Below, piece by piece: positions 26,723 through 36,192 of a stretch of 64,000 nt of DNA. The position numbers were made by a program, and so were the translations under genes. Under the pieces are notes generated by a model. It searched no databases. It was given only the letters and a program-made list of their open reading frames with translations, and was not told the origin of the DNA. Position 1 is the first letter of the stretch, and each line of letters begins with the position of its first letter. The stretch is taken from NCBI RefSeq assembly GCF_030846775.1, contig NZ_CP132910.1, forward strand, positions 2,762,001-2,826,000, given 5' to 3'. The DNA is from Geothrix sp. 21YS21S-2. GTDB lineage: Bacteria; Acidobacteriota; Holophagae; Holophagales; Holophagaceae.

Positions 26723-27814
26723 CTAGGCCTTGGGCATGACCCCGTCCACGCCCTCGACGTAGTAGTTCATCTTGTCCAGGTCCTCGTCGGAGATGTTCTT
26801 CCCGGCGGGCACGCGCACCGTCCCGGCCTGGTCCACCACGGGCCCGGCGAAGGGATGGAAGGTGCCGGCGCTGATCCGGTCGCGCAGCTTGAGGATGGAG
26901 GCGCCCAGTTCCTTGGGGACCTTGGGGCCGAAGGGGGCCAGGGCGATCATGCCCTTGTTGAAGCCGCCCCAGACGTTCTCGGACTTCCAGGTGCCGGCCA
27001 GCGCGGCCTTGACGGTCTTCGTGTAGTAGTCGCCCCAGAGGTGCACGAGGCTGGTGAGGGTGGCCTTGGGGCCGAACTGGGCCTCGTCGGAGTTGTAGCC
27101 GAACACGCCGATGCCCTTCTCCTCCGCGGCCTGGATGACGGCGGTGGAGTCGGTGTCGTGGGTCATCATGTCCGCGCCCTGGGTGATGAGGGTGAGGGCG
27201 GCCTCGCGCTCCTTGCCGGGATCGAACCAGGAGTTGGTCCAGATGACCTTGACCTTGGCCTTGGGGTCGACGCTGCGCATGCCGCGGGTGAAGGCGTTGA
27301 TGCCCATCACCACCTCGGGGATGGGGAAGGCGGCGACGATGCCCGCGGTGTGGGTCTTCGTGAGCCTGCCGGCCATGACGCCGCAGAGGTACCGGGCCTC
27401 GTAGAACCGGGCGTTGTAGACGCCGACGTTGGGGGCCGTCTTGTAGCCGGTGGCGTGCATGAACACGGTGCCGGGGTAGGCCTTGGCCACGGCGAGCGTG
27501 GGGTTCATGTAGCCGAAGGAGGTGCAGAACACCACCTTGCAGCCGGACCTGGCCATCTCGCGGATGACGCGCTCGGAGTCGGCGCCCTCGGGCACGTTCT
27601 CCACGAAGGACGTGGTGACCTTCCCGCCCAGGTCCTTCTCCATCTGCCGGCGGGCCACGTCGTGCTGGAAGGTCCAGCCCGCGTTGCCGACGGGGCCGAC
27701 GTACACGAAGCCGATCTTGGCGGGGGCCGCTGCGGGCGGGGCTCCCAGGAGACTGGCGGAGGCGACCAGGGCCGCCGCGCCGAGGGCCTTCTTGACAAGC
27801 GGATGTCGATTCAT
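26723..27814 (-). CDS. BMP/PnrA-type nucleoside-binding periplasmic protein
   Basis: A 363-residue ABC-transporter substrate-binding protein of the BmpA/PnrA/Med family. A signal peptide (ending near PPAAAP) is followed by KIGFVYVGPVGNAGW, DSERVIREMA, FCTSFGY and the ligand-pocket region VFMHATGYK. Family members bind purine nucleosides or related compounds. AGGAGGTGCTCCC precedes the ATG. No permease or ATPase gene is in the window, so it is an orphan here. The adenine deaminase and 5'-nucleotidase in the same window fit purine salvage but are not in the same operon. Confidence 0.88.
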   Translation of the reverse strand: MNRHPLVKKALGAAALVASASLLGAPPAAAPAKIGFVYVGPVGNAGWTFQHDVARRQMEKDLGGKVTTSFVENVPEGADSERVIREMARSGCKVVFCTSFGYMNPTLAVAKAYPGTVFMHATGYKTAPNVGVYNARFYEARYLCGVMAGRLTKTHTAGIVAAFPIPEVVMGINAFTRGMRSVDPKAKVKVIWTNSWFDPGKEREAALTLITQGADMMTHDTDSTAVIQAAEEKGIGVFGYNSDEAQFGPKATLTSLVHLWGDYYTKTVKAALAGTWKSENVWGGFNKGMIALAPFGPKVPKELGASILKLRDRISAGTFHPFAGPVVDQAGTVRVPAGKNISDEDLDKMNYYVEGVDGVMPKA

Positions 27815-27930
27815 GGGAGCACCTCCTGGATGGGGCGGGCAGGGATGGGGATGGGTATCCCACTACCTTGCCCCTGGACGGGCCCCCTGTCGATCCTGTA
27901 CGTTTAGCTATCTTGTCACGAGGTATGCCC

Positions 27931-29625
27931 ATGCGATGGACCCTGCCCCTCCTCTGCCTCTGCCTCGCGGGCGCCGTCTCCGCCGCCGACCGGGTCACCG
28001 GGCGCGCCTTCGCCACCCGGTCCGAGGTGGCGGCCCAGCACGGCATGGCGTGCACCAGCCAGCCCCTCGTGACCCAGATCGCCCTGGACATCCTCAAGGC
28101 GGGGGGCTCCGCGGTGGACGCGGCCATCGCCGCCGACGCGGCCCTGGGGCTCATGGAGCCCACCGGCGCCGGCATGGGCGGGGACCTCTACGCCCTGGTG
28201 TGGGACGCCAAGGCGAAAAAGCTCCATGGGCTCAACGCCAGCGGCCGGTCGCCCCGCTCGCTCACCCTGGAGCACTTCCAGAAGCTGGGCCTCAAGCACA
28301 TCCCCCCCACCGGCCCCCTGCCGGTGTCGGTGCCCGGCGCGGTGGACGGCTGGTTCATGCTCCACGGCCGCTTCGGCAAGCTGCCCATGAAGGCCCTGCT
28401 GGCCCCCACGATCCGCTACGCGGAGGAGGGCTTCCCGGTGTCCGAACTCATCGCGTACTACATGGGGCGCAGCATGAATTCGCTGGGCCGGTATCCCGGC
28501 TTCCGGGAGACCTTCTCCGTGGACGGCCAGCGGGCCCCCGCCTCCGGCGAGGTCTTCCGCAATCCCCGGCTGGCCAGGACCCTGGCCCTGGTGGCCGAGG
28601 GCGGCCGGGACGCCTTCTACAAGGGCGGCATCGCCCGGAAGATCGACGCCTACATGAAGGCCCAGGGCGGCTTCCTTGGCTACGAAGACCTGGCCTCCCA
28701 CCACGGCGACTGGCTGGACCCCGTGAGCGTGAACTACCGCGGCTACGACGTGTGGGAGCTCCCCGGCAACGGCCAGGGCATCGCCGCGCTCCAGATGCTG
28801 AACATCCTGGAAGGCTATGACTTCTCCAGGATCCCCTTCGGCAGCCCCCGCCACCTGCACCTGGCCGCCGAGGCCAAGAAGCTGGTCTTCGAGGACCGGG
28901 CGAAGTTCTACGCGGACCCCGACTTCGTGAAGGTGCCGGTGCAGGGCCTGCTCTCCAAGGCCTACGCCGCCCAGCGCCGGGCCCTCATCCGGGAGGACCG
29001 GGCCGCCAGGCGCCTGGAGGCCGGCAACCCCGCCCTGAAGGAAGGCGACACCGTCTACCTCACCGTGGCAGACGCCGAAGGCAACATGGTGAGCCTCATC
29101 CAGAGCAACTACCGGGGAATGGGCAGCGGCATGACCCCCGGGGACCTGGGCTTCTGCCTCCAGGACCGCGGGGAGCTCTTCAGCCTCGAACCCGGCCAGG
29201 CCAACACCTACGCCCCCGGCAAGCGCCCCTTCCACACCATCATCCCGGCCTTCATCACCAAGGGCGGCGAGCCGTTCCTGAGCTTCGGCGTCATGGGCGG
29301 CGAGTTCCAGCCCCAGGGCCACGTGCAGATCGTCATGAACATCGTGGATTTCGGCATGGGGGTCCAGGAGGCGGGCGACGCCCCGCGCTGGGCCCACGAG
29401 GGCTCGCCCGAACCCACCGGCGAAAAGGGCCACCTGCCCGGCACCGTGCAGCTGGAGAGCGGATTCCCCCTGGAAACCGTGCGCCAGCTCATGGACATGG
29501 GCCACGGCGTGGCCTGGATGCTGGGCGGCTACGGCGGCTACCAGGGGATCCGCCGGGAGCCGCGGAGCAAGGTGTACTTCGGGGCCAGCGAAAGCCGGAA
29601 GGATGGCCAGGCGGCGGGTTACTAG
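27931..29625 (+). CDS. ggt: Gamma-glutamyltransferase
   Basis: A 564-residue exported N-terminal-nucleophile enzyme that cleaves or transfers gamma-glutamyl groups, e.g. from glutathione. A signal peptide ends near VSAAD. The substrate-loop region AADAALGLMEPTGAGMGGD is family-typical. The predicted self-cleavage site and nucleophile is the threonine at about residue 374 in EGDTVYLTVAD. The second GGxG region is MGSGM. The GAGG at 27920 fits the ATG at 27931 better than the one at 27925. A hairpin terminator follows the stop. It is one of four exported peptide-degrading enzymes in the window. Confidence 0.9.
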   Translation: MRWTLPLLCLCLAGAVSAADRVTGRAFATRSEVAAQHGMACTSQPLVTQIALDILKAGGSAVDAAIAADAALGLMEPTGAGMGGDLYALVWDAKAKKLHGLNASGRSPRSLTLEHFQKLGLKHIPPTGPLPVSVPGAVDGWFMLHGRFGKLPMKALLAPTIRYAEEGFPVSELIAYYMGRSMNSLGRYPGFRETFSVDGQRAPASGEVFRNPRLARTLALVAEGGRDAFYKGGIARKIDAYMKAQGGFLGYEDLASHHGDWLDPVSVNYRGYDVWELPGNGQGIAALQMLNILEGYDFSRIPFGSPRHLHLAAEAKKLVFEDRAKFYADPDFVKVPVQGLLSKAYAAQRRALIREDRAARRLEAGNPALKEGDTVYLTVADAEGNMVSLIQSNYRGMGSGMTPGDLGFCLQDRGELFSLEPGQANTYAPGKRPFHTIIPAFITKGGEPFLSFGVMGGEFQPQGHVQIVMNIVDFGMGVQEAGDAPRWAHEGSPEPTGEKGHLPGTVQLESGFPLETVRQLMDMGHGVAWMLGGYGGYQGIRREPRSKVYFGASESRKDGQAAGY

Positions 29626-29645
29626 CCCGGATCCCAGGCCGGCAG

Positions 29646-29667
29646 AGCCCGATTGGGCTGGTGTTTT
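29646..29667 (+). terminator. Possible intrinsic terminator after ggt
   Basis: AGCCC-GATT-GGGCT (29646-29659) forms a five-base stem with a four-base loop and is followed by GGTGTTTTA. It lies 20 bases after the ggt stop. The short stem makes it only a moderate candidate. Confidence 0.45.
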
Positions 29668-29725
29668 ATGTGGATTTTCGGCGTAGGATACAAGGAACCT
29701 CCACCAGCCCCATGTAAGGATCCGT

Positions 29726-31756
29726 ATGCGCCTGTTCCTCGCCCTGGCCTTCGTCCTGTCTCTGGGCGGGACCGTCCCCCGCCTCGATCTCGCCCTGACC
29801 CTGGAAGGAGCCCCCCGCCAGGTGCAGGATCTGCGCTGGTCCGTGGGCCACGGGCAGCTCCAGGTGCCCAGCGGCACCGCGGACCGAGTGCTCGCCGGCG
29901 GCAAGCCCGTGGGCGTGTTCTTCACCGGCCAGGGCACCTTCCGTTACGCCTCCGCCTACGCCCCGGAGTTCCCCGTGTTCCGCCACAACATGGAGAGCAA
30001 TTCGCTCCCCGTGCGCCCCTACGGCGCCAGGTGGGAGGAGGGGCCCGGCACCCTGGGCTTCACCATGAAGATCGAGGAGGGCCTCGTGCTGGGGATGCCC
30101 TCGGAGATCCTGGCGGCCCTGCCCGCGGCGCCCGGCCCTCTCAAATCCGCCTTCGACGCGCACCAGAGGAAGTTCTCCCTGGAGGCCCAGCCCGGCATGG
30201 CCGCCACCTACTACCACGGGAAGGAGCACCTCCTGGCCTACGCCGCGGCCAACGCGCCCGGCAAGCGCCTGGCCCTGGCCGAGGTCATGGGCGGCGACTA
30301 CGCCGTCATCCACCGTTTCGACGACGCCTGGAGCCAGGTGGAGGCCCTGGATGCGGTGGCATCGACCTTCACCGACCAGCGCGAGTACCGCTGGTTCCTG
30401 CCCCTGTCCTTCCAGCCCCTGGGCTGGGTCATGGCCGACCAGCCCCTGCCCACCTACATCCTCCAGGACGTGGTGCTCAAGCTGGACGCGCGCCCGGAGC
30501 AGATGTCGGACCTGGCCGTGGACGAGACGCTGATGCCCTTCCAGCCCATGCGCATCCTCCCGCTGCAGATGCTCAACTTCGTACGCCGGGGCGGCAGCAA
30601 GACGTCGGTCCGGGTCGCCTCGGTGAAGGACGCGGCCGGCAAGGAACTGGCTTTCAGCCACATGGGCGACGAACTGCTGGTGGACCTGGGACGCACCGTG
30701 CCCGCGGACCAGCCCGTCAAGCTCTCCTTCGCCATCGAGGGCATGCTGATGTTCAACGTGGACAACTTCGACTGCTGGAAGCTGGGCGTCGAGCCCTGGT
30801 TCCCGCAGCCGGACATCGGAGGCCAGTTCTACACCATCCGGGCCCTGATCCGGGTGCCCAGGCCCTACGTCCCCCTCGCCGGCGGCACCACGATCCGCCG
30901 CGAGGCCGAGGGGAACCTGAACTGCCTGGAGGTGGCCTTCACCAAGCCCGTGGAGGCCTTCACGGTCTTCGCCGGATCCTACCAGGTCCAGGAGGAGACC
31001 CAGGGCGGCCAGCTGGTGCGGGTGGCCGCGTACCACACCCAGGGCTCCGGCATGCAGAAGCTCAGCAACCTCGCCTTCGGACTCATCGAGGTCTACTCCG
31101 CCCTCCTGGGCCCCTTCCCCTTCCGGGAATTCAACATCATCCAGGACCGCTCCTTCGGCTACGGCCAGGCGCCGCCGGGGATCATGATCATCACCGACGA
31201 GGCCTTCAGCGGCCAGATGGATGACCTCGCCAAGCTGTTCACCACCAACGTCAACCAGCGCTTCGCCCACGAGATCGCCCACCAGTACTGGGGCCACGCC
31301 CTCAAGGCCACCAGCTGGGAGGAGGAGTGGCTCCAGGAGGCCTTCGCGGAGTACTGCGCCGGCGAGGCCCTCCGCTCCATCCGGAGCAAGGGCGAGTCTG
31401 CCTTCGAGGGCGCCGTGGCGCGGTGGAAGACCAACGCCGAGTCCGCGGCCTCCGTTGCCCCCATCGCCCTGGCCAACCGCATCTGCATCATCAAGGACCC
31501 CTCGAACCTGGAGTCCAGGCGCCGCTACGGCCTGCTCTACGGCAAGGGCCCCCTGCTGCTCCAGCGCATCCGCGAGCGCGTGGGCGACGCGGACTTCTAC
31601 CGGTTCCTGCGCCTCCTCCAGGGCCAGTTCCAGGGGAAGTTCCTCACCACGGCCGATGTCCAGAAGCTGCTGGAGGCGGTCACCCGGCAGGATTTCAAGG
31701 CCTTCTTCGACCAGTACTACTGGGGCCTGGCCCTGCCGCCCAAGGGCGGGCGCTAG
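29726..31756 (+). CDS. M1-family zinc metallopeptidase, exported
   Basis: A 676-residue aminopeptidase-like protein with a signal peptide (first 18 residues). The zinc site is HEIAHQYWGH, with the third ligand glutamate in QEAFAEY 18 residues later, as in M1 gluzincins. The classical GAMEN exopeptidase motif is not obvious; the corresponding region reads GYGQAPPGIMIITDEA, which is shared with many bacterial M1 homologues of unclear specificity. The long N-terminal region (residues 20-330) is strand-rich and unassigned. It probably acts in the periplasm on peptides. Confidence 0.85.
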   Translation: MRLFLALAFVLSLGGTVPRLDLALTLEGAPRQVQDLRWSVGHGQLQVPSGTADRVLAGGKPVGVFFTGQGTFRYASAYAPEFPVFRHNMESNSLPVRPYGARWEEGPGTLGFTMKIEEGLVLGMPSEILAALPAAPGPLKSAFDAHQRKFSLEAQPGMAATYYHGKEHLLAYAAANAPGKRLALAEVMGGDYAVIHRFDDAWSQVEALDAVASTFTDQREYRWFLPLSFQPLGWVMADQPLPTYILQDVVLKLDARPEQMSDLAVDETLMPFQPMRILPLQMLNFVRRGGSKTSVRVASVKDAAGKELAFSHMGDELLVDLGRTVPADQPVKLSFAIEGMLMFNVDNFDCWKLGVEPWFPQPDIGGQFYTIRALIRVPRPYVPLAGGTTIRREAEGNLNCLEVAFTKPVEAFTVFAGSYQVQEETQGGQLVRVAAYHTQGSGMQKLSNLAFGLIEVYSALLGPFPFREFNIIQDRSFGYGQAPPGIMIITDEAFSGQMDDLAKLFTTNVNQRFAHEIAHQYWGHALKATSWEEEWLQEAFAEYCAGEALRSIRSKGESAFEGAVARWKTNAESAASVAPIALANRICIIKDPSNLESRRRYGLLYGKGPLLLQRIRERVGDADFYRFLRLLQGQFQGKFLTTADVQKLLEAVTRQDFKAFFDQYYWGLALPPKGGR

Positions 31757-31817
31757 CGTACCGCGCCGATCCGGAGCATCATGATTCATTCGCGCGAAGC
31801 GCCTTGGATGGGGGTCC

Positions 31818-33230
31818 ATGCCCATGAGACCGTGGTTTCTGGCAGGTCTGGCCCTGGGGCCGGCGGTGCTCCACGCCCAGACGCCGGGAACCTCCGCGGC
31901 CCCCTTCTTCCTGCTCACCCAGCAGGCACGCACGGCCTTCACGGTGGAAGGCGCCGGTGCCAGGGCCATGGGCATGGGGGGCGCCTTCACGGCCATCGCC
32001 GATGACGCCACCGCCGTGTCCTACAACCCCGCGGGCCTGGCCCAGCTGGTCCGGCCCGAGGTTTCCGCCGTGGCGCAGGGCTTCACGCGCAACCTGGATT
32101 TCAAGGGGTTCGCGGGCAGCGTGGCCGGAGTGAGGACGGCCTTCGAGGACACCTACAACAAGGACCGGGACCTGGCTCTCAGCTTCGCGTCGGCGGCGGT
32201 GCCGTGGAAGTGGGGGGGCCGGAACCTGGTCCTGCTCCTCAGCTACCAGAAGGTCTTCGACTTCACCTACCGCAGCGACGTGTCCTACCTTGCCTCCACC
32301 AACGGGGGGACCACGTCGCAGGCCATCGGCCAGAGCGTGGCCCAGAACGGGGGCGTGGCCCAGTACTCCCTGGCCCTGGGCGCGGAGGTGTCCAGCCGCA
32401 TCCTCCTGGGCGTGGCCGTCAACCGCTGGACGGGGCGTTCCGGGTTCACGTCGTTCTCCCAGCGGACCACCACGGGCGTCGACCACATCTTCGATTCCAA
32501 TCTGTCCCAGGAGAGCACCTTCCAGGGACTCAACGCCACCCTGGGCCTGATCTGGCGCTCGGAATGGCTGAACCTGGGCTTCACCTACCGGACGCCCTTC
32601 CGGGCCACCTACGTCTTCACGAACACCTACACCTACCTGGACAACGCCATCGGCATCCCCGCCACCGAAACCAGCGGCGCCACCACCACGGCCATCAACT
32701 GGCCCGAGACGCTCACCTGGGGCCTGGGGGTCCACCTGGGGTCGCGGGTCCTGATAACGGCGGACTGGAGCCTCACGCCCTGGTCCAGGGCCCGGTTCAA
32801 GGGGGGCTCCCTGGACGGCCTCAACTGGTTCGACCTCCAGTCCCGGTCCCTGACGCCCAAGGCCACCGACACGAAGGTGGGGGTGGAATGGCTGGCCCTC
32901 GTCCGGCCCGGGCTGGTCGTACCCCTCCGGGCCGGCGCCTTCCGGCAACCCCAGCCCCTGGTGGACCCCCTCACCGGCGCCCAGCGGGTGCTGGAGGGCT
33001 GGACCGTGGGCGTGGGCGTCAAGATGAGGAACCTCACCGTCGACATGGCCTTGAAGGCCTCCCACGACCACCGCTTCATCTCCAGGTTCAACACGGACGC
33101 CCCCATCGGCGGGGTGGCCTCCACAGCCTACGGCATGGAGCGCCTGGCGGAGTACCGCCTCTACCTTTCCTGCATCTACCAGTTCCAGACCGAGCCCGTG
33201 CACCGGGCCATCGCCTGGGTCTTCGGATGA
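31818..33230 (+). CDS. FadL-like outer-membrane protein
   Basis: The 470-residue protein has a signal peptide ending in LHAQ. The segment GARAMGMGGAFTAIADDA...SYNPAGLAQL is diagnostic of the FadL/OmpP1 and PorV-like outer-membrane families. Many beta strands follow. The chain ends in AIAWVFG, so the terminal residue is glycine rather than the usual phenylalanine, with the penultimate one fitting. It is translationally coupled (ATGA overlap) to a Ser/Thr kinase gene, an unusual pairing for a porin. Substrate unknown. Confidence 0.82.
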   Translation: MPMRPWFLAGLALGPAVLHAQTPGTSAAPFFLLTQQARTAFTVEGAGARAMGMGGAFTAIADDATAVSYNPAGLAQLVRPEVSAVAQGFTRNLDFKGFAGSVAGVRTAFEDTYNKDRDLALSFASAAVPWKWGGRNLVLLLSYQKVFDFTYRSDVSYLASTNGGTTSQAIGQSVAQNGGVAQYSLALGAEVSSRILLGVAVNRWTGRSGFTSFSQRTTTGVDHIFDSNLSQESTFQGLNATLGLIWRSEWLNLGFTYRTPFRATYVFTNTYTYLDNAIGIPATETSGATTTAINWPETLTWGLGVHLGSRVLITADWSLTPWSRARFKGGSLDGLNWFDLQSRSLTPKATDTKVGVEWLALVRPGLVVPLRAGAFRQPQPLVDPLTGAQRVLEGWTVGVGVKMRNLTVDMALKASHDHRFISRFNTDAPIGGVASTAYGMERLAEYRLYLSCIYQFQTEPVHRAIAWVFG

Positions 33231-34777
33231 CCTGGAGCCTGCCCCACGCGGCGCTGGCGGCCCTGCTCTCGGTCTCGGCCCCGGCCTGGTTCAACTTCCA
33301 CACCGCCTACCAGGACGGCCTCGATGCCCAGAAGCGGGGTGACCACGCCCTGGCCGCCCAGGCCTTCGCCAGGGCCATCGACCTGGAGCCCAGGCCGGGC
33401 CGCCAGGTGAAGACCTATGGCCTGAACTTCCTCCCCGCCTACTTCCCGTACCTCCGCCAGGCGGAATCCCTCCTCGCCCTGGGCGACCTGGCCGGGGCGG
33501 AGCGGGCCCTGGCCCTTTCCGAGCGCCTGGGCGTCGAGCCCGCCGCCGAAAGGGAGGCCCTGAGGAAACGGCTCCGCCCGGCCCCCCAGCAGTCGGCCTC
33601 CCCCGCTCCGGCGGCGGTCCAGAGCCAGGTTGCCGCCACCCCCCCGGTGCCCGGACCGGTGCGGATCCCAGAGACGCCGGTCCAGGAACCGCCCGCAGCC
33701 CCGAAGGCGCGCGCTCAGGAAACCCTGCCGCCCCGCCCCGCCCCAAGGCCCGGGCCCGCGGCCACCCCTGCCGAGGCGCCCCCCCGGGCGGCGCTGCCGG
33801 TTCCATCCCCGCCGGCAAGGCCGCGCTGGCCCTGGGGCCTGGGCGGCCTGGGCCTGGGCGCGATGGGCCTGGGCCTCCTCTTCCGGAGGCGATCGCGCCC
33901 CTCCGGGGACCCGCCCACCCTCGCGACCGATCCCAACCTGATGCGCACCTTCGGGCCCTACCGTCCCCTGCGCCTCCTGGGCGACGGGGGCTGCGCCTCC
34001 GCCTACCTGGGGGTCCACCGCGGGACGGGGGATCCCGTGGCCCTCAAGGTTCCCCACCGGCACCTGGCGCAGGATCCCCAGTTCCGCGCCCGGTTCCGCC
34101 GGGAGGCCGCCCTGGGAGCCCGGCTCCACCATCCGCGCATCGTCCCCATCCTCACCCCCGATCCCGCGGAGGAGGACCTCTGGATCGCCATGACCTTCAT
34201 CGAAGGCACCACGCTGGAGGCGTTCCTCCGGGCCCGGGGCGCCCTCCCCGTGCCCTGGGCCACCGCCATCGCCACCCACGTCGCTGAGGCCATCGCCCAT
34301 GCCCACGACAGGAACGTCGTGCACCGGGATCTCAAGCCCGCCAACATCATGCTCAACGAGGCCGGGGCCTGGGTCATGGACTTCGGCGTGGCCCGCGTCC
34401 TCGACGGCACCGCCACCTCCTCCACCATGTTCATCGGGACCCCTTCGTACGCGGCCCCGGAATGCCTGGCGAATCCCCAGGTGGGGCCGGAGGCCGACGG
34501 TTATGCCCTGGGCCTCATCCTCTTCGAGATGCTCACGGGGCAGCAGGCCTTCGGCGGCACCTCGGCCTTCCAGATCCTGGAGGCCCACCGCACCCGGCCG
34601 CTGCCCGAGATGCGCAGCCTGCGGCCCGAGGCTCCGGAGGCCCTGTGCGCCCTGGTGGCCGCCCTCTGCCGGAAGGCGCCCGGAGAGAGGCCCGGGGATG
34701 CCGCGATCCTGGCCGTCCTGCGGGACCAGGCGCCTATCGCATCATGGCCACCGCCCGCTGGAGTTCTTCAGGGGTGA
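33227..34777 (+). CDS. Membrane Ser/Thr protein kinase with N-terminal extracytoplasmic TPR-like region
   Basis: The 516-residue protein starts with a signal-like helix, followed by a helical TPR-like region (residues 26-118) and a proline/alanine-rich linker (120-198). A membrane helix lies at about 201-219, and the kinase domain at 243-510. Kinase motifs are complete: the glycine loop LLGDGGCASAYLG, the lysine in VALKVP, HRDLKPAN, DFGVAR and the APE equivalent in YAAPECL. PknB-type kinases have the opposite order, with the kinase first. The start overlaps the porin stop by ATGA. The 3' end overlaps the convergent MocR-like gene by 44 bases. Confidence 0.85.
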   Translation: MTWSLPHAALAALLSVSAPAWFNFHTAYQDGLDAQKRGDHALAAQAFARAIDLEPRPGRQVKTYGLNFLPAYFPYLRQAESLLALGDLAGAERALALSERLGVEPAAEREALRKRLRPAPQQSASPAPAAVQSQVAATPPVPGPVRIPETPVQEPPAAPKARAQETLPPRPAPRPGPAATPAEAPPRAALPVPSPPARPRWPWGLGGLGLGAMGLGLLFRRRSRPSGDPPTLATDPNLMRTFGPYRPLRLLGDGGCASAYLGVHRGTGDPVALKVPHRHLAQDPQFRARFRREAALGARLHHPRIVPILTPDPAEEDLWIAMTFIEGTTLEAFLRARGALPVPWATAIATHVAEAIAHAHDRNVVHRDLKPANIMLNEAGAWVMDFGVARVLDGTATSSTMFIGTPSYAAPECLANPQVGPEADGYALGLILFEMLTGQQAFGGTSAFQILEAHRTRPLPEMRSLRPEAPEALCALVAALCRKAPGERPGDAAILAVLRDQAPIASWPPPAGVLQG

Positions 34778-36164
34778 AGGCCGTGAAGCCCAGGCGCGTG
34801 GCGGCGAGGTCCTTTCCCGCGAAGTCGTAGTACCGGCCCTGCCGGAGCTTGAGCCCCTGAGACTGGCAGCCCTTGACCCAGGCGCTGAACGCGGCCGGCT
34901 CTTCCAGCGGGCCCCGGCCCTCCAGCCACAGGGCCATGGCGCCGCGAACCCACCGGAGCCGGTCCCCGAGGGCATGGCCCAGGGCGTCCTGGGCGGCTTC
35001 GGCGCGCTCGACTCCCGCCCTGCGCACCCGGAGGATCTGGCGCTCCATCTCGCCGTCCAGGAAGAGCTCGGACAGCGCCCATTCCGTGGCCGGATCCCCC
35101 TGCCAGTCGATGCGCTGCCGGGCCCGGGCCAGGAGGGCCGCCATGGAGTCCGGCACCACCAGATAGCCCACGCCCAGGCCCGGTGCGAAAATCCGGGAGA
35201 GGCTGCCGAAGTGGAGAACCTGTCCGGGGTCCAGGGCCGCCAGCGGTTCCCGGGCGTCGAGGTGGTCGCCCTCGGGATCCAGTTCGAGGATGGGAAAGCG
35301 CCCCCGCCGGGACAGCTCGAGGATCGCGACGCGGCGGGCGTCCTCCAGCCGCGCCCCGGTGGGGAAATGGCATCCGGGGGTCAGCACCAGGAGCTTCAGG
35401 GGACCTTCCCGGAGGAGGTCCTCCAGGGCCTCCACCCGCAGGCCGCTTGCATCCACCGGAAGGCCCCGCAGCTGGGCCGTGCAGGCCTGGCGCAGGCTCT
35501 CCCAAACGGCCGGATCCCCCGGGTCCTCGACCGCGACGGTGCCGCCCCGGCCTCCCACCAGGGCCTGGGCCGCGAGCGTCACGGCCATGGATGAGCTTCG
35601 CAGGATCAGGATCCGCCCCGGGTCCGCCTGGAGCGACCTCCGGCTGCCCAGGTGGGTGGCGAGGGCCTCCCGGAGACGCAGGAGGCCCATGGGGTCCCTC
35701 GACCCCATCAGCTGCGGCCCCTTGAGGCGCAGTCCCCGCTGGTAGGCGCGCCCCAGTTCCCGGAAGGGGGCGAGGCGGGCGTCGGCGCAGGCCTCCGAGA
35801 GGTCCATGACCACGCCCGCGGCACTGGTGACAGGGTCCAGGTTGTCCGGCAGATCGAACCCGGGCGGGACCCTGGCGCCCGGGGCGCCCGCGCGGCCATC
35901 CACGGGAAGCGAGGCGGCCACGAAGAAACCCGCCCGCTCCTGGGAGGTGAGCCAGCCCTGGGCCTGGAGTTCCCGCAGACCGGCCAGGATGGTGTTGACG
36001 GTCACCCCGAGCCGGGCGGAAAGCTCCCTCACCCCCGGCAGGGACATGCCGGGCCGCAGCCGCTCCCGGGCGATGGCCTGCACCACGGCGCCCGCGACCT
36101 GGAGGTAGAGCGGGCCGCGCGACTGCGGGTCCAGCCTGAGTTCAAGCTCGGTTCCCTTCGCCAC
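34734..36164 (-). CDS. MocR-like GntR/aminotransferase-fold regulator lacking the PLP lysine
   Basis: The 476-residue protein has an N-terminal GntR winged helix (YLQVAGAVVQAI, LPGVRELSARLGVTVNTI). A fold-type-I aminotransferase-like domain follows (TPGCHFPTG, then LHFGSLSRIFAPGLGVGYLV). MocR proteins have SK in the position where this one reads SR; the codon is CGG (minus strand at 35195-35193), residue 324. The Schiff-base lysine is therefore absent and PLP cannot be bound covalently in the usual way. I start at the GTG 36164, preceded by a G-rich ribosome-binding stretch and clear of the upstream gene; the ATG at 36245 would overlap it by 53 bases. Target genes unknown. Confidence 0.8.
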   Translation of the reverse strand: MAKGTELELRLDPQSRGPLYLQVAGAVVQAIARERLRPGMSLPGVRELSARLGVTVNTILAGLRELQAQGWLTSQERAGFFVAASLPVDGRAGAPGARVPPGFDLPDNLDPVTSAAGVVMDLSEACADARLAPFRELGRAYQRGLRLKGPQLMGSRDPMGLLRLREALATHLGSRRSLQADPGRILILRSSSMAVTLAAQALVGGRGGTVAVEDPGDPAVWESLRQACTAQLRGLPVDASGLRVEALEDLLREGPLKLLVLTPGCHFPTGARLEDARRVAILELSRRGRFPILELDPEGDHLDAREPLAALDPGQVLHFGSLSRIFAPGLGVGYLVVPDSMAALLARARQRIDWQGDPATEWALSELFLDGEMERQILRVRRAGVERAEAAQDALGHALGDRLRWVRGAMALWLEGRGPLEEPAAFSAWVKGCQSQGLKLRQGRYYDFAGKDLAATRLGFTAFTPEELQRAVAMMR

Positions 36165-36192
36165 GCCCCCCCCTGTCCTTCCCCGGTTCCAT

